Source of the DNA: Carallia brachiata | Lineage: Eukaryota; Streptophyta; Magnoliopsida; Malpighiales; Rhizophoraceae | Direction: 5' to 3' | Length of the DNA stretch: 64,000 nt | NCBI GenBank assembly: GCA_021464245.1 | Contig: JADCRB010000030.1 | Location: 1,143,376 to 1,207,375, forward strand | Shown here: positions 52,370 through 64,000 of the stretch, piece by piece | Numbering within the stretch: position 1 is the stretch's first letter | Layout of the letters: each line of letters starts with the position of its first letter | The notes under the pieces: generated by a model | Databases searched by the model: none | What the model saw: the letters and a program-made list of their open reading frames with translations, nothing else | Told to the model about the DNA's origin: nothing | Program-made: the position numbers and the translations under genes

Positions 52370-55300
52370 TTAACAGCTCCCAAAGTCTCTAAGGGAGAAG
52401 CTAGAACTCTTCTCTGGCATGTTCCCGGCATGGCGTAGCCCTAGGGTGAGCGACACATCGCCAGCCGAAGTGTTCCCAAACCTTACAAGCGCAGGCCCAA
52501 TGTCAGCAAGGGCAGATGTGGTGGTCCCATAATCAGCTGGAGCCATGCCACCACGACGACACGTGTCATCTGACAAGTCATCGAAAGGCTGACTGCCGCC
52601 GCGAGGTGGTGGTGGCGGCGACATCTCGGTGGTGGTGATGGTGGCATCGGTGATGGGATCACTCACAACGTTGGTAGTTATGGTGGCGGAGGCGGAAATG
52701 GAGTGACTAAAGAATATTGCTTGGTTTTCGGAGAAGCAATATGGTGTACTGATTGCGAGAAGTGAAGGGTCGCTTTCATTGGCATTGATTTCGGATCCTT
52801 TGCCTGCTAGTGAGGTTGGTGGTGGTGTTGTTGTCGTTGCTGCTGCTGCTGATGATGATGCTGTTTTACTAGTAGGCGTTGGTGTTTGTGCAAGGCTATC
52901 GTTGTTTTTGGTGTTGTTATTTTGCTTCCTTTCTCTATCCTCTGCTACTGATGCTCCTGCCTCCTCTTCCTTGGTCTCCTGTTGGTACATCTCTTCTACC
53001 ATAGGTTTCCACAACCGAACCCTTGCATTAATGAACCAATTTGATACCTAAAAGCAAAAAGTGGAACACGTCATATATAGGTCTGAATGAGGCAATATTG
53101 TGTCATTAAATTATCAATAATCTGGATATAAATATGTGTTCAAACTTTGATACTGGCAAATTATGGGATCGCTAGATGACATCGAAGCACCATGAATGTA
53201 TCAATGAGAATTCAAACCTTAAACTGTGCATTTACATCATAAAATACTGAGTTAGTCCTTATCAGCAATTAACTATGAGTGATTATATCTCTAGTAATAT
53301 TATTCAAGTAAATCTTACAACATATGAATGAATGATATGCATGCCACGGTTACGTGACTATTCATTTTAAAGGACAACAATGCCTTTTTTTTTTGTTTGT
53401 AATTGCATCCTTTCGATTGTCTATGATTGCATTCTTAAGAAAATTTACTTGTCAAAAAAAAAAAACATATTTTTTTTTCCTTTTTCTTTTTCACTCTTCA
53501 GTTTTCTTTTGCAAACTTGGAGCTCGGAATCTGTACACATCCCAAATATCAGTCAGTTTGGGTCTTTGACCTTAATTATCTAGCTATATATAAAATAAAT
53601 TCAACAATGCTGAGATAAAATATTTTGATTAATTTTCTCTTAATGATAAAAGGGTGCCTTTTAAATTTTACGTGTTATGCCAATACCCATGAATTTTAGT
53701 GATATCTATATGGATTCACATAAAACGGTATAGCATATAAAATAGTGCAAGTATCATTTGCATGAAGTCTGTTTCAAACACTTCACCAACACCTAGCTCT
53801 AAAATATTGGCGCTTGATTGAATTGAATGACTAAGAGAGCCACATGGATAATAGAAATAAGTAACGATATACCATATATAATAATAGAAAAATGCATATT
53901 TGAAAAAAGAAGAAGAAGAAGAAGAAGAAGAAGTAGCAGTAAAACGCATTAATAGCCATGCAAACCATCGAAAAGGCCAGACATGCATCCTCATGATTAA
54001 GTTCTTATAAAAAGGGCACTCCATTTATGAGCCTGGATAACTGACTTTTTTTACTACGCAGAGGCATTCATTATACAAGATAAGGACATGGGATACTATC
54101 TTGTTTCATTATTTAATATGCCCTATAGTGTACGTGTTTCATCTTTTTGCGCCTTCAATGCAAGAAAAATAGCTAAAAAACTTTCGACCAAAAAAAAAAG
54201 AAATAAACATATTTTACCCGTTGATATCAATCTCATAATTATTTTTTTTGGTCAAACAAAAAAAAATCAATCTCATAATTATTTTATTACAAGGTAATCT
54301 CTTTTAAGGAAACATCAAATTATTAACATGTGTCTTATTTAAAACAAATACATAATTATACTTAAGTAATAATTTAGTATTATTTAATAATATTTGACAG
54401 TTTATTTATTTTTTTATAAATTTAATTATTTATTAATTTATATTATTTTATTATTAATTTAAAACTGTTCTCATAAAATTAAAAAAAATTTCCAAATATA
54501 TAATACACAGAAAAATATGGGAACTCAAATCGTTATGTTAAATTAACACAATGTCAAGAGGAAAAGAAAAAAATTACTTGGACAGTGAAAGATAAATTTC
54601 CACGAGTTAAAAACAGGACAATGCTTGTTTCCAGGTACGGAATATATCTATTCACTGTCTTAATGGCGCTTCCCGTGTGGTTGGCTACCCTAGCTTTGAT
54701 TTTATGTGAGGGAGAGAGACAGAAAGAGAGAGATGCAAACTCTCATGTCTTATCTATTGTACTTGCATCTTACCCTTAAATATTGTCTCTGCAGAGTTTC
54801 ATCACTGCATCAGTATTTATGTCTACTTCAGATAAAAAAAAAAAAGAAGAATCTATGTCCGATGTGAAAGAATCCAAAGAAAAACCATATTACGTAAAGA
54901 CTAATATAATTTATAAAATAATAAATATTTTCTTATTCTATCGTATAACTCAATTTTTAAATAATAATAATAATTTATGAATTATTTAATTAATTATATC
55001 TACAGGGTATTTTCTAATTGAAAAAACGCAAAATAGATGGGTTAAAACTTCAAAAAATCGCTGCTAGCTTGTGTCTCTATCTACCAGAAAGACAAACGGA
55101 GCAGAGAAATAAAATCTATTTCCAATTTAAAGATCATTACGGTGATAAGTAATACAATTTATTTAATAATATTTAATAAATTTTTTATCTTTGTAAATTA
55201 ACTATTTAACATATTTTATCGCTTTTTATCCGACTCTACTCTCACCTATTAGATCTCACTTAGTATTTCTAAATTCTAAAATGGGTTTTCCTTTCCTTTC

Positions 55301-58300
55301 TTATGTATTGGTCTGACTCTATTTTTCACCAACTAAGAGGCTAGGCTTGTTCTCCCATGATTAATTCAATTTCAGTGCACAGCATCCCTAGATTCTGATA
55401 GCTCTCTCTCTCTTATGACTCATTGCTTATAGATGACAGAGTATTGATTTTACTGTTCTGTTTCAAGAGAGAAAAGCTAGAGAGAGAAAGAGAGAGGGTA
55501 GTAACCTGATTTCTCGATAAACCAGTCTGGCGAGACAAGAGATGCTTATCTGCATCGCTTGGGTACCTGAGAAAGAGACCAGAAAATGACATCAGACTCT
55601 TTACTTAATTCGTATAAAGAGACCCCATTACTTTATGTACCCCTACATTGCCCTTTGCAACCTTTCTTTCTTTCTTTCTTATATATGCATGGCATGGGGC
55701 GTGAGAATCTAAGAGAAACAAAAAAAAAAAAAGAGATCTAGCAGCAGCTGATCAGTAACAGCAGCAGCGGTTACAGGACAACTACTGCAGTCACTGATCT
55801 CTCTCTCTCACATATTATGTACATCACTCAAAACAAAAAAACTCTTCAAAAATTGCTGTGTTTTGATCAGTTTACACAGAGAAAGATAGAAAGAGAAAGA
55901 GAATGAGAGGGAGTAACAAAAGGTGCGGCAGCCAGCCAGTTAAATTATGCTTTAAATAAAGTTGTTTTCTTTTCTTTTCATTTTTGGTTCGGCTTCTCTT
56001 TTTTACTAACTAATTTCGGGTTCTGCATTCTGCCAGGCCTTAAGGGTTTGATTGCTATTCAAATGTAAAAAAACCTTTTACTGCTTTTTGGGCTGGCAAG
56101 ACAAACATCCAAGGACACTGATTTGCTGACCCTTTTAATCTCTGTTTAATAAAAAGGCTATATGTAAACAACAAGGGAACTTGGATCTTGTGAATCTGTG
56201 ATTCTGTCTAGTTAACTAATCCAAAAGTATCATTACAAAGCTTAGGCTGTCTGTCTGTGGGTAAGACTTCAATAATACTTTGCTTTTTGTAACTTCAGCT
56301 TTCTTGATTTTCATCATTAGAATCAGAAATGCTTTTTGAAAATACATGTTAGAGTAAAAGATTTATGGAATATAATTAAAAAAAATAAATAAATTATTAA
56401 ATATTATTAAGTACATGACTTTTAAGTGTCTATATACGGTCAAGTTGAGAATAAATGTACTTGAGAGAGAGAGAGAGAGGAATTAAAGGTAACGTACGGG
56501 TGCAGAAAATGCTCAAAAAGCCAGGCCCTCAAAATGTTGACAGATCGTTCAGGCAAGCCTCGCTGCGGTCTCCAAGCTTCTTGTTCCATCATACCCATTT
56601 GATGAAAGGCCCTTTGCTGTCTTAAGCTTTGCTCTAGCATCTTAAGCCTTGGGGTCTCCCCCTTTGTTATGCCTGTTGTCCCAGTTGCATCTTTCTCTCC
56701 TAGTAGCTCGGAGCTGTGCTTCAATTGTGCTGCAATGGCATCCTTTAGACACCTGAAATGCCTTGACATGGCTTTCTGGGCAAGGGCTGTGTATGGGACC
56801 GCCGCCCCGAAGCCCATCACTAAATCAAATGAGTTCACCACCATTTGCATCTGCTCACAGTAATGGTTGTATCGTCGATCAACCTGCAATTGCATGCAAT
56901 TTTTTTTTTTTTTAGAAGACAAATTAATAAGCAGGCAATCATATATTAATTGAGCTTCATCAACCCCAATTCTAGTTTCTAAGCCTTAATGAAAATTCTT
57001 CTATCAATTAAATCAGAAATCGACGTATTAATTAATTACGTTGAGACTAGCCTTTCAAACACCAACAAAAAGAAAACAAACAAGCAGCAGGAAATAAAAT
57101 AAACAGAAGGTTGTTTTCGCTGCTGTCTGACAAACCAAATGAAGACGTCATGGTTGAAAGAAAGTGGAAATTTTTAATGTCAAATAAAAAATGATGCTAA
57201 ATTTGTTAGTTATATTGCAAATGGCAGTCAATATCAGCAAAAACCTTAGTCTAAGGAAGTAGAAAATTTTATTAAATATTAATAAATGATTGTAGTTTAA
57301 GAAAGGATGCTGGATCAAGTGATGTGGTCTTTTTCTTGTCCTTAAAAAAAAAAAAAAAGACAAACACATATATACAAGGTCCTCTTTCAGAATTTTTATG
57401 ATCCCCACAGTAATTTCTGATAGGACATTTTTGCTTGTGATTGTTAGTCTTAAAAGAGGAGGTCACATGCACTTGAAAGTGGAAGAAGAAGAAGAATAAA
57501 TGCTTGTTGGGGGCTGCAAGCCTACAACAGAGAAATAATGATTAATGGGAACACACAGAATATCCTTGTGTGTTTCTTTCATGTGTGGCTTTCTTTCCCC
57601 AATACAGCCAATTGGACAGGCTTGCTTGTGTAATGCATAACCAAAGCAAAACAAAACAAATGGAAGACAAGAAAATTAAAGGTTAGAAGGGGAAAAAAAA
57701 AAAAAAAGGAAAACTAAATCTACCGGCGCCTAGGTCAACTATGATGTACAGCTTTTTCTTTTTTTTTCCTCGGCAATATTATTACTATGATGGGTATAGA
57801 TATTTTAGGTGGCCATTCATAGTCATCTTCCCAATCAGGAGGGATGTCACTTCTTGCTGTATGCATACTCCTAATATTAGTCTCTCTCTCTCTCCCCCTC
57901 TCTCTCTCTTTTGTTTTTTTTTTCAACTTCATCACACCTCACCAATCCTTAAATTGGTAAAACCAAAAATGAAGAAAAAAATAATAATCAAGAAAGACAT
58001 TATATGAACTAATCTAACTCCACCTAGATCTTATGGAAATGGAACTAATTATATAAGCCCAATTGTCTCAGCCGGCTTTTTGACATTTTTGTTTGTTATA
58101 ATAAGGAAAAATAATTAGCAAAATAAACAACCAAAATGACAAAGGGCTAGAAAGAGAGAGAGAGAGAGAGAATTCATGCCTCATCGAACATGGACAAAAG
58201 TTTGACCTTCCTTCTCTGATGCTCAATCCTATCGGCGGCGGACAAAGAAGGGAGATCTTTTGTAGAAGAAGAAGAAGAAGGGCCGCCGCCGGCGCCGCCA

Positions 58301-59526
58301 CTTCCACCGGGAGTATTGGAACTAGGGTTTGAGTTAAGCCTGCCAAGTTTGTTCTTCTTCAAGTGTCCCCTCCCTACGCTACAGAATTCTTCAAGCAACT
58401 CTTGGGCTGCCTTCACATATTTGGAATTTCTCAACACATCAACAACTCCTAATGAATTAGACCCAAAACCAACTTGAACCTGGTGGTGGTTTTGACCACC
58501 CAAACTCTTGTAGTACTGAGCAGCAGCACCACCACCAGACGATGATGATTGATTGTAATATAATAGTCCACCATCTCCCATCCTCAATTCTTCTGCTTTT
58601 GCTGCCTCCAAATGCTGTAATGATGATGATAAAGACAAAGAAAGTCCTTGTCCTTCCACAACACTGCCAATCTCAACTGGGTTATTGAGGTGGTTGCCTC
58701 CTTCATGGGCGTTATCAGAAACCCATGTGAATTGTGAGGGAGGACCGAAAGCTCCTCCGACAGCCCCGGATACGCCGAAACCTTGGATAGAACCTGATGG
58801 GTTCGGTAACAACATGTGAAGTGTAGAAGATGTTGGAGGAGGCGCTGGAGAGGGTGACCTCGGCTGTGGGTTCATCAGAAAGAGTTGCATGGCAGCTGCT
58901 GCCGAATCCTCATTAATGCTTGAAATCTGATGATTCTTTGAATCCCCTAAAGGACCCAAACCACTACCCCCGACTACCATACCTTGCCTGTTGGTGCCGT
59001 ACCATTCGTTGTTTGTTACCGCTGGTTGTTGTTGTTGGTGGTGGTGTTGCCGTGGCTGCGTCCGGTAAGTGGACGGCAAAGGCTGGTCCAACAATTCAGT
59101 ACTGGCGGTGGCCGGCCCGCCGGCAGGAGGGAAATTGAACATTTCTGATAACATACCGGCGGTTTCATAGACAGCTGGAATGTTGCCCGAAACTTCCTCT
59201 TCGATGCCTACCAATGATGGTGGAGCTGTCTCATATCCCGCTTGGACTCTAAGTTTGTCTCTGCGGATCTGTTGAACCAAGTGCTGCTGTTGCTGCTGCT
59301 GTTGCTGTTGCTGATGATGATGATGATGATGATGATGATGCTCTCCCGAAGTGGTTGTTCTCTCGAAGCCATTCGAGAAAGAAAAGATGCCGGCTTGATG
59401 GTAACCTTGGGACATAGAATAATCTTCAGAAGTATTGGACTTGCGTGGGACTGGAGCAATTGGCTGGTGAGTCTTTGAGGAGGATTGAGTCAGAATTGGA
59501 GGGATTGGTGGTGTTGCTATTCCCAT
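52370..59526 (-). CDS. BEL1-like homeodomain protein, BLH2/BLH4 (SAWTOOTH) type
   Basis: Four exons (59526-58180, 56883-56498, 55566-55506 and 53047-52370) give 823 residues with consistent phases. The protein begins MGIATPP, close to the MGIT start of Arabidopsis BLH2. It has [10 protein letters not shown], a His9-Gln10 tract, the [10 protein letters not shown] motif and [10 protein letters not shown]. The SKY box ([20 protein letters not shown]) is near 364-383. The BELL domain is about 430-512, and the TALE homeodomain about 552-614 contains the PYP loop insertion at 578-580 and [22 protein letters not shown] (ZIBEL-type) motif is at 796-804. BLH2/BLH4 are nuclear transcription factors that pair with KNOX proteins and restrain leaf-margin growth. 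The first intron starts with GC rather than GT. The C-terminal region is longer and more Thr/Pro/Ser-rich than in Arabidopsis. By recollection At2g23760 (BLH4) also lies close to SUVR5. Confidence 0.95.
59283..59340 (-). repeat. CAT/CAG trinucleotide repeat coding for poly-His/poly-Gln
   Basis: Within BLH exon 1, (CAT)n encodes nine histidines and the following CAG/CAA run encodes about ten glutamines. The tract is in frame. Such coding microsatellites commonly vary in length between alleles. Confidence 0.9.
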
Positions 59527-62500
59527 ATCAATAATCTGATTGTAATTATCATCATTTCTTGAATAATTCTCCTTAATTTCCCCCCTTGCTGTTGTTGTTG
59601 CTCAATTCTACCATGGATCAGTTAAAAGAGAAGCAAAAAAAAGAAGCACCCATCTTGTAATTAGACTTCTACATATCAAGAAACATAGCAAAAATCAACA
59701 AAGAAACAAGATAAATAGAAAATAAGATGGGGGAAAGAAAGAAACAGGAAAACTATCAAATGGGTCTTTGTTAAAACTCTCTTTTTTACCAGTTTTTGTA
59801 CATTTTTCTTGACAACTTTCAACTGTGTTCATCATCTTGTATCTATGTTTATATGCACAACACACACACACACAAAATAAGCAGTACCTCTTGTATCTGC
59901 AGAGTGGGAAAGGATGGCAAGCTCCCAGACTTCGTTCTCTCTTATGTGGTGCCTGAAAGCTTCGTGAATTCCTCTCAATATTTCTCTAGCTATATGTATA
60001 TATATGTATAATTATATATATTAATTATGTGCTGTCTCTTGTCTGTCGTCTCTTTCTTTCGCTCTCTCCTTTTCTTTCTATTTTGCAGCACTACTAGTGA
60101 GTGCTTATGCAACCAACTTCTCTGAGAGAGAGAGAGAGAGAGGTTTTGATTAAGTATACAATTAAAAAAGGTGAAAAAAATGGAGGAGGCTTTGTAGGGG
60201 TAGAGGGCTGATATCTCTCTCATCAGATAGCTCAGTGCCAAAGAGCGAGGAGAGAGAAGGGAATGGGACCGCTATTCTTTCTCTCTTCCTTTCTGCTTTC
60301 TTGATTTCTTCTTCTCTTCGTCTCTTTAGTTTACTCACCTATAAGCTCCGCTAACCCAAAAGGGAATGCGTGGAAGGTATGTTGTTCCTCAAACTGATTC
60401 ATTGGCTCATTTATTTTTTTAATGTAATATATTTTTTTTTTAATTTAACAACAAATATTACTGCATGCGTTTAATACGTTTGATTGCTAAGAAATTTATT
60501 CTTATTTTATACAAAGAAAAATGTTATATACATAAAATAGGCACAAAATAACTATAAATATAAAATTAAAAAGATATTTAATTTGATTTATTAAAAAAAT
60601 GAATAAAATGTACTCAACTTCAAATATAAGCGAATGAGGTGAGTCTCGTGCTCCAATTATACTCCGGTGCAAAGAAAATTGTTTATATGTATAATTTAAG
60701 GTTGTTATTGATGAAAAATGACTTAAGAGAACAGAGCACAAAGACTTGGGGTGTAATTTATTAATATCAGATTAGATGACGAGAATGGCCTCGACAGGGC
60801 CATCCAAATGTTGGGGGTATATTAGTCTTTTGATAATTTACTTTATAAGTGCCCAACTGACATGTTCGACAAAATTATGGAAAGGAAAAAAAATTTTCAC
60901 AATGTAGCCGTGTGAGTGCAGTGGAAGCAGAGTGATTTGAATTATTAGGTGTATTAAATTTAAAAAATAAATAAATAAATAAATTATTATATAATATTAA
61001 ATTAATTTATATTATTTATGTGTTTATCAAACGTAATCTCGTAATCTTATTTTAAAATAATTGGCAACAATCAGTTAATTTGGTTTTTGTTTTTCCAAAG
61101 GAGTTGATTCCTTTTTTTATCACCGATGAAAAGACCAAAATGTCACTTCAAGATGTAAGCTATTACTGTCATTTTCTCCTATGCGTCTTTTGTAAACCAA
61201 CGTAAACTACGGAATAAAATAAAAAGATATTTTTGACCGAATAAAATAAAAAGATAAGGTCAGTACAAAGTCATCTCAATGATCCAAACTACCACCATCC
61301 TTCGATTTGATATATGTGACCATAATGCCCTAGCTTATGATTTTTCCCAACCCACAAGAAAAAATAGTTGGTAAGGTCATTCTGGTCAATTTTGTTGTGA
61401 AATTTTTTAGCATTAATAACTCACAACAGAAGCTTAACTCGAAGAAGCAATGTGGACACTCTTGCGCTTGTACAAGGGTTCTTCCTTTTTTTTTTTTTTT
61501 AAATACATCTTAAAAGTAGAATTATAATTCTCTTTTGATAAGACTGTGGTATCTTTATTTTTCTATTTGTACATAAAAAAAATATTAAAAGACAATGTCA
61601 ATTGTAGAGATATGAAAATGGAGACCTTTTTTTTTATATGTGATAAAGTTGAAAATTGGAGAAAATTTATTTTATACTAAAGAAGGGAAAATCCACACGC
61701 AAAAGATGGGTGGCACGTGCGACTGGTTAGGATCATGACAAGTTAGGTTTGCTTGTGTGTGGACGTGTGTATTAGCGGGGATATGGATGGGTTAAGGTCT
61801 GAAAAGCACACATAACCGTTTTACAGTTTGGCAATGTTAAAGATAGGCATGTTTGATTTGCCTTTTAATATATGAATGAGAAATGAACACCATTTCGACG
61901 CTCATTTATCTTGTTTAATATAATCATTGATAATTATGTTAAAAAATATATAAGTTGTAAATTTGTGTTTTCAAATTCACAACTATTCTATTTTATTTTG
62001 TCGTTTCGTAATATTTTTGTTAGTATATGTGGACTTTGCTGGTGTGTTTTTTGTGTTTTAAGTTTCTGCGTTCCTTTTCCTTTTTTTTTTTTGTTCTTCC
62101 TTTCTTTTTTATTTTCCGATAACCTAAACGGTTGATTGTTACACTGTTACAGGATACATAATTAACTTCTCTGAAACATTACTTGTACTTAAGCTCACCC
62201 TACGAAGGACCATCTTTGAACGGTTTAATTTGACAAAGATATATTTAATTGTCTTTTAAGAGATAGTCTAATAATTAAAACTTAACTTTCTATTATAGAG
62301 ATTTTGAGTTCAAATCTTAAGAAGGGAGCGGTGAGATTTATAGAAATGGAGAACTACATTGTATAACTCATAATCTAATAAACTTCAAGTGAACAAAAAA
62401 AAAAATATTTGATTTTAGAAGAATTTAAGGTGTATGTTTCCGCTGTTCCAATATATTGATTTGTATATCCAGGGAAAGGATTGTCGTTCATTTGGGAACT

Positions 62501-64000
62501 AATTACAATCGCTTATTTACCAAGGCCCTTTTCACTACGCTTATAAGGACAACCTGGGGTGGTTGAAATAAATCTTTTTGATCTACCCTATTATTTATTA
62601 GAATTGCTATGTTGGTGCCAACCGCAACAAGATATATATCTTTCTTTAGCTATTACTAGAATAAACAGGTTGGCAAGAAAGCCGTTTTGCCATGTGAGAT
62701 GCCGTTGGTTGGTGTTGCCAATTGCCATGCAATAAATGTTGGTAGGATTTGCAGTTACATATCTTCCACGATGACATTTGGCCTTGCTTTCTTTTATTTA
62801 ATCCTCGAACGGCAATCCATAGATTCCATAAACATTGGAACCCAAAAGGTCCGCCGCCTGCCTAAAGAGTAAAGAATTGATTTTACCTTAAAGAATTGAA
62901 AAGAAGAGAGAATATATAAATCAGTAGAGAGAGAGAAAGAGAATGTGAGAGAGTAAATATAATTAATTAATCATTGAACTGATATAGTCTATGTTAATTA
63001 GATTCTTTACCTATTTGAATAATTAATTAACTACATGAAAATTATTACTCTTGTTCCTAAGAAACCACAATAAAGCGACATAAGACTACCAAACAAGCCT
63101 ACATTTATAGGTGACACCAAGGTGCCAATTAATGCTTAATGTTTTGATTCTCTCCAGGTACTGATCACACTGGTCGGGACTTTTATTTTGTTTTCTTCAT
63201 AAAAATTTTTTTGATTGTTGACATCTATAGCTTGAAAATAGTACGTCGGTGGGTACGTTCTTTCGTTTTTTTATTATTACAATTTTCAAGTAACGTGCTT
63301 TGTCTGCTTTAATTGCTGGATTGGCCCAGTAGGAGAAGTTCCCTTTCCAAATAAGATGCTAATAAGTGTTGGGGTCGCACCAATTCTTGTCTCCTTAATT
63401 TAACTTTATTTTACTTTCTTCTATTTGGTGAATTCAAGTTGGACGATGTTCCTACACCATAAATCAAAAAACACAAAAAAAAAAAAAAAGACATTCCATC
63501 CTTTCCAAAACAGTCAGTCAGTTTTTTAAAGTGTTAAAAGAGTTGATATTTTATAATTACATATAACATTTTGACATGTTTATAATATTCACAAGCTTCT
63601 CCTCTACTATCTTAAGTTTTTAAGAGGATTAAAGGTTCAATGACCTTATTTAATATGATATCAAAGTTTAATTTACTCTCTTGTCTATACTTTAAGTTGG
63701 CCCTTTATGTATGGACTTGTTCCGTTTCAATCTTTATTATTAGAGAATATATTAAACAAAAGACCTTTTTCCATTACATTACCTTTTTTCGCTAGTATAA
63801 TTGCACGAACAAAACGTTATGTAGTTGTTTCAAATCTAAAAGCAAGAATAGAATTTGTGGAAAATGGTTATGAAATGTAAGGTAATCAAGTAGCTTTTGC
63901 TACTTACAACTAAAATAAAAAAGTACGAGTGATACCCTCCTTAAGCAAAAATTGAGCCCTCACAACACATAGTCAATAAACTCATGATGATATAAATGGT
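59527..64000. other. BLH promoter and leader followed by intergenic DNA
   Basis: The first 600-800 bases should contain the BLH 5' UTR: a CAA/CAG-rich segment at 59578-59600, several CT/GA tracts such as 60122-60142, and a possible leader donor AAGAG|GTACTGC near 59886-59892 on the minus strand. Beyond about 60400 the DNA is AT-rich with no supported gene. A SINE-like element lies at 62253-62404. Confidence 0.6.
62253..62404 (+). mobile_element. SINE-like insertion
   Basis: A degenerate box-A-like GATAGTCTAATAATTAAAAC is followed about 30 bases later by a box-B-like GAGTTCAAATCTT. A 3' A-run occurs at about 62394-62405. The flanks ATATTTAATTGT (62241) and ATATTTGATTTT (62405) match at 10 of 12 positions and may be the target-site duplication. 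These are the parts expected of a tRNA-derived SINE; the family is not identified. Confidence 0.5.

Noticed and set aside
62687..62872. 61-codon plus-strand open frame near the right edge
   Set aside because: No recognisable domain or gene context; likely chance.
1..64000. CRISPR arrays, bacterial operons, integrated virus or organelle DNA
   Set aside because: No spaced direct repeats, no prokaryotic gene layout, no reverse transcriptase, capsid or organellar gene sequence recognised.

Overview
The window is nuclear DNA from a flowering plant, most likely a rosid eudicot. The evidence is AT-rich intergenic DNA with long poly-A/T runs, many short GT-AG introns, plant-only protein families, and several non-autonomous transposon (MITE) and SINE remnants. 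No virus, organelle insertion, CRISPR array, rRNA or convincing tRNA gene was seen.

Six protein-coding genes can be supported. In order they are: (1) a short PADRE/DUF4228 protein at 4566-5063 (+); (2) an 11-exon MIP1 leucine-zipper/DUF547 protein at 12401-16399 (-); (3) a SUVR5-type zinc-finger SET-domain histone methyltransferase at 27602-35882 (+); (4) a three-exon TMEM220-family membrane protein at 36568-37243 (-), convergent with SUVR5; (5) a BTB/POZ protein of the At3g50780 type at 43837-46455 (+); (6) a BEL1-like homeodomain gene of the BLH2/BLH4 (SAWTOOTH) type at 52370-59526 (-). Exon boundaries were worked out by hand from conserved protein reading, splice dinucleotides and phase arithmetic. 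Three genes (DUF547, TMEM220, BLH) close into full-length frames without any correction.

The gene order matches my recollection of Arabidopsis At2g23690-At2g23700-At2g23740-At2g23755-At2g23760. The BTB gene matches a gene in the duplicated At3g50780-At3g50800 block. The window therefore looks like an ancestral, unfractionated version of a block that Arabidopsis split between two chromosomes. The genes do not form a pathway. Two are chromatin or transcription regulators (SUVR5 and BLH) and the rest have poorly known roles.

The most notable signals are damage and oddities inside otherwise conserved genes. The BTB gene carries two independent one-base frameshifts. The SUVR5 start region has its expected ATG in the wrong frame. 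The BLH gene has a non-canonical GC-AG intron and an upstream ORF overlapping its start. SUVR5 has a 31-bp tandem duplication of a 5' splice site and three regularly spaced C-C-C-H modules. Intergenic DNA holds a Tourist-like MITE with a clean TAA target duplication, three other terminal-inverted-repeat or foldback elements, a longer GGGG-ended element, and a SINE-like insertion. I found no clear sign of a wholly new biological system. The strongest leads are the frameshift cluster and the cysteine/histidine modules of SUVR5.
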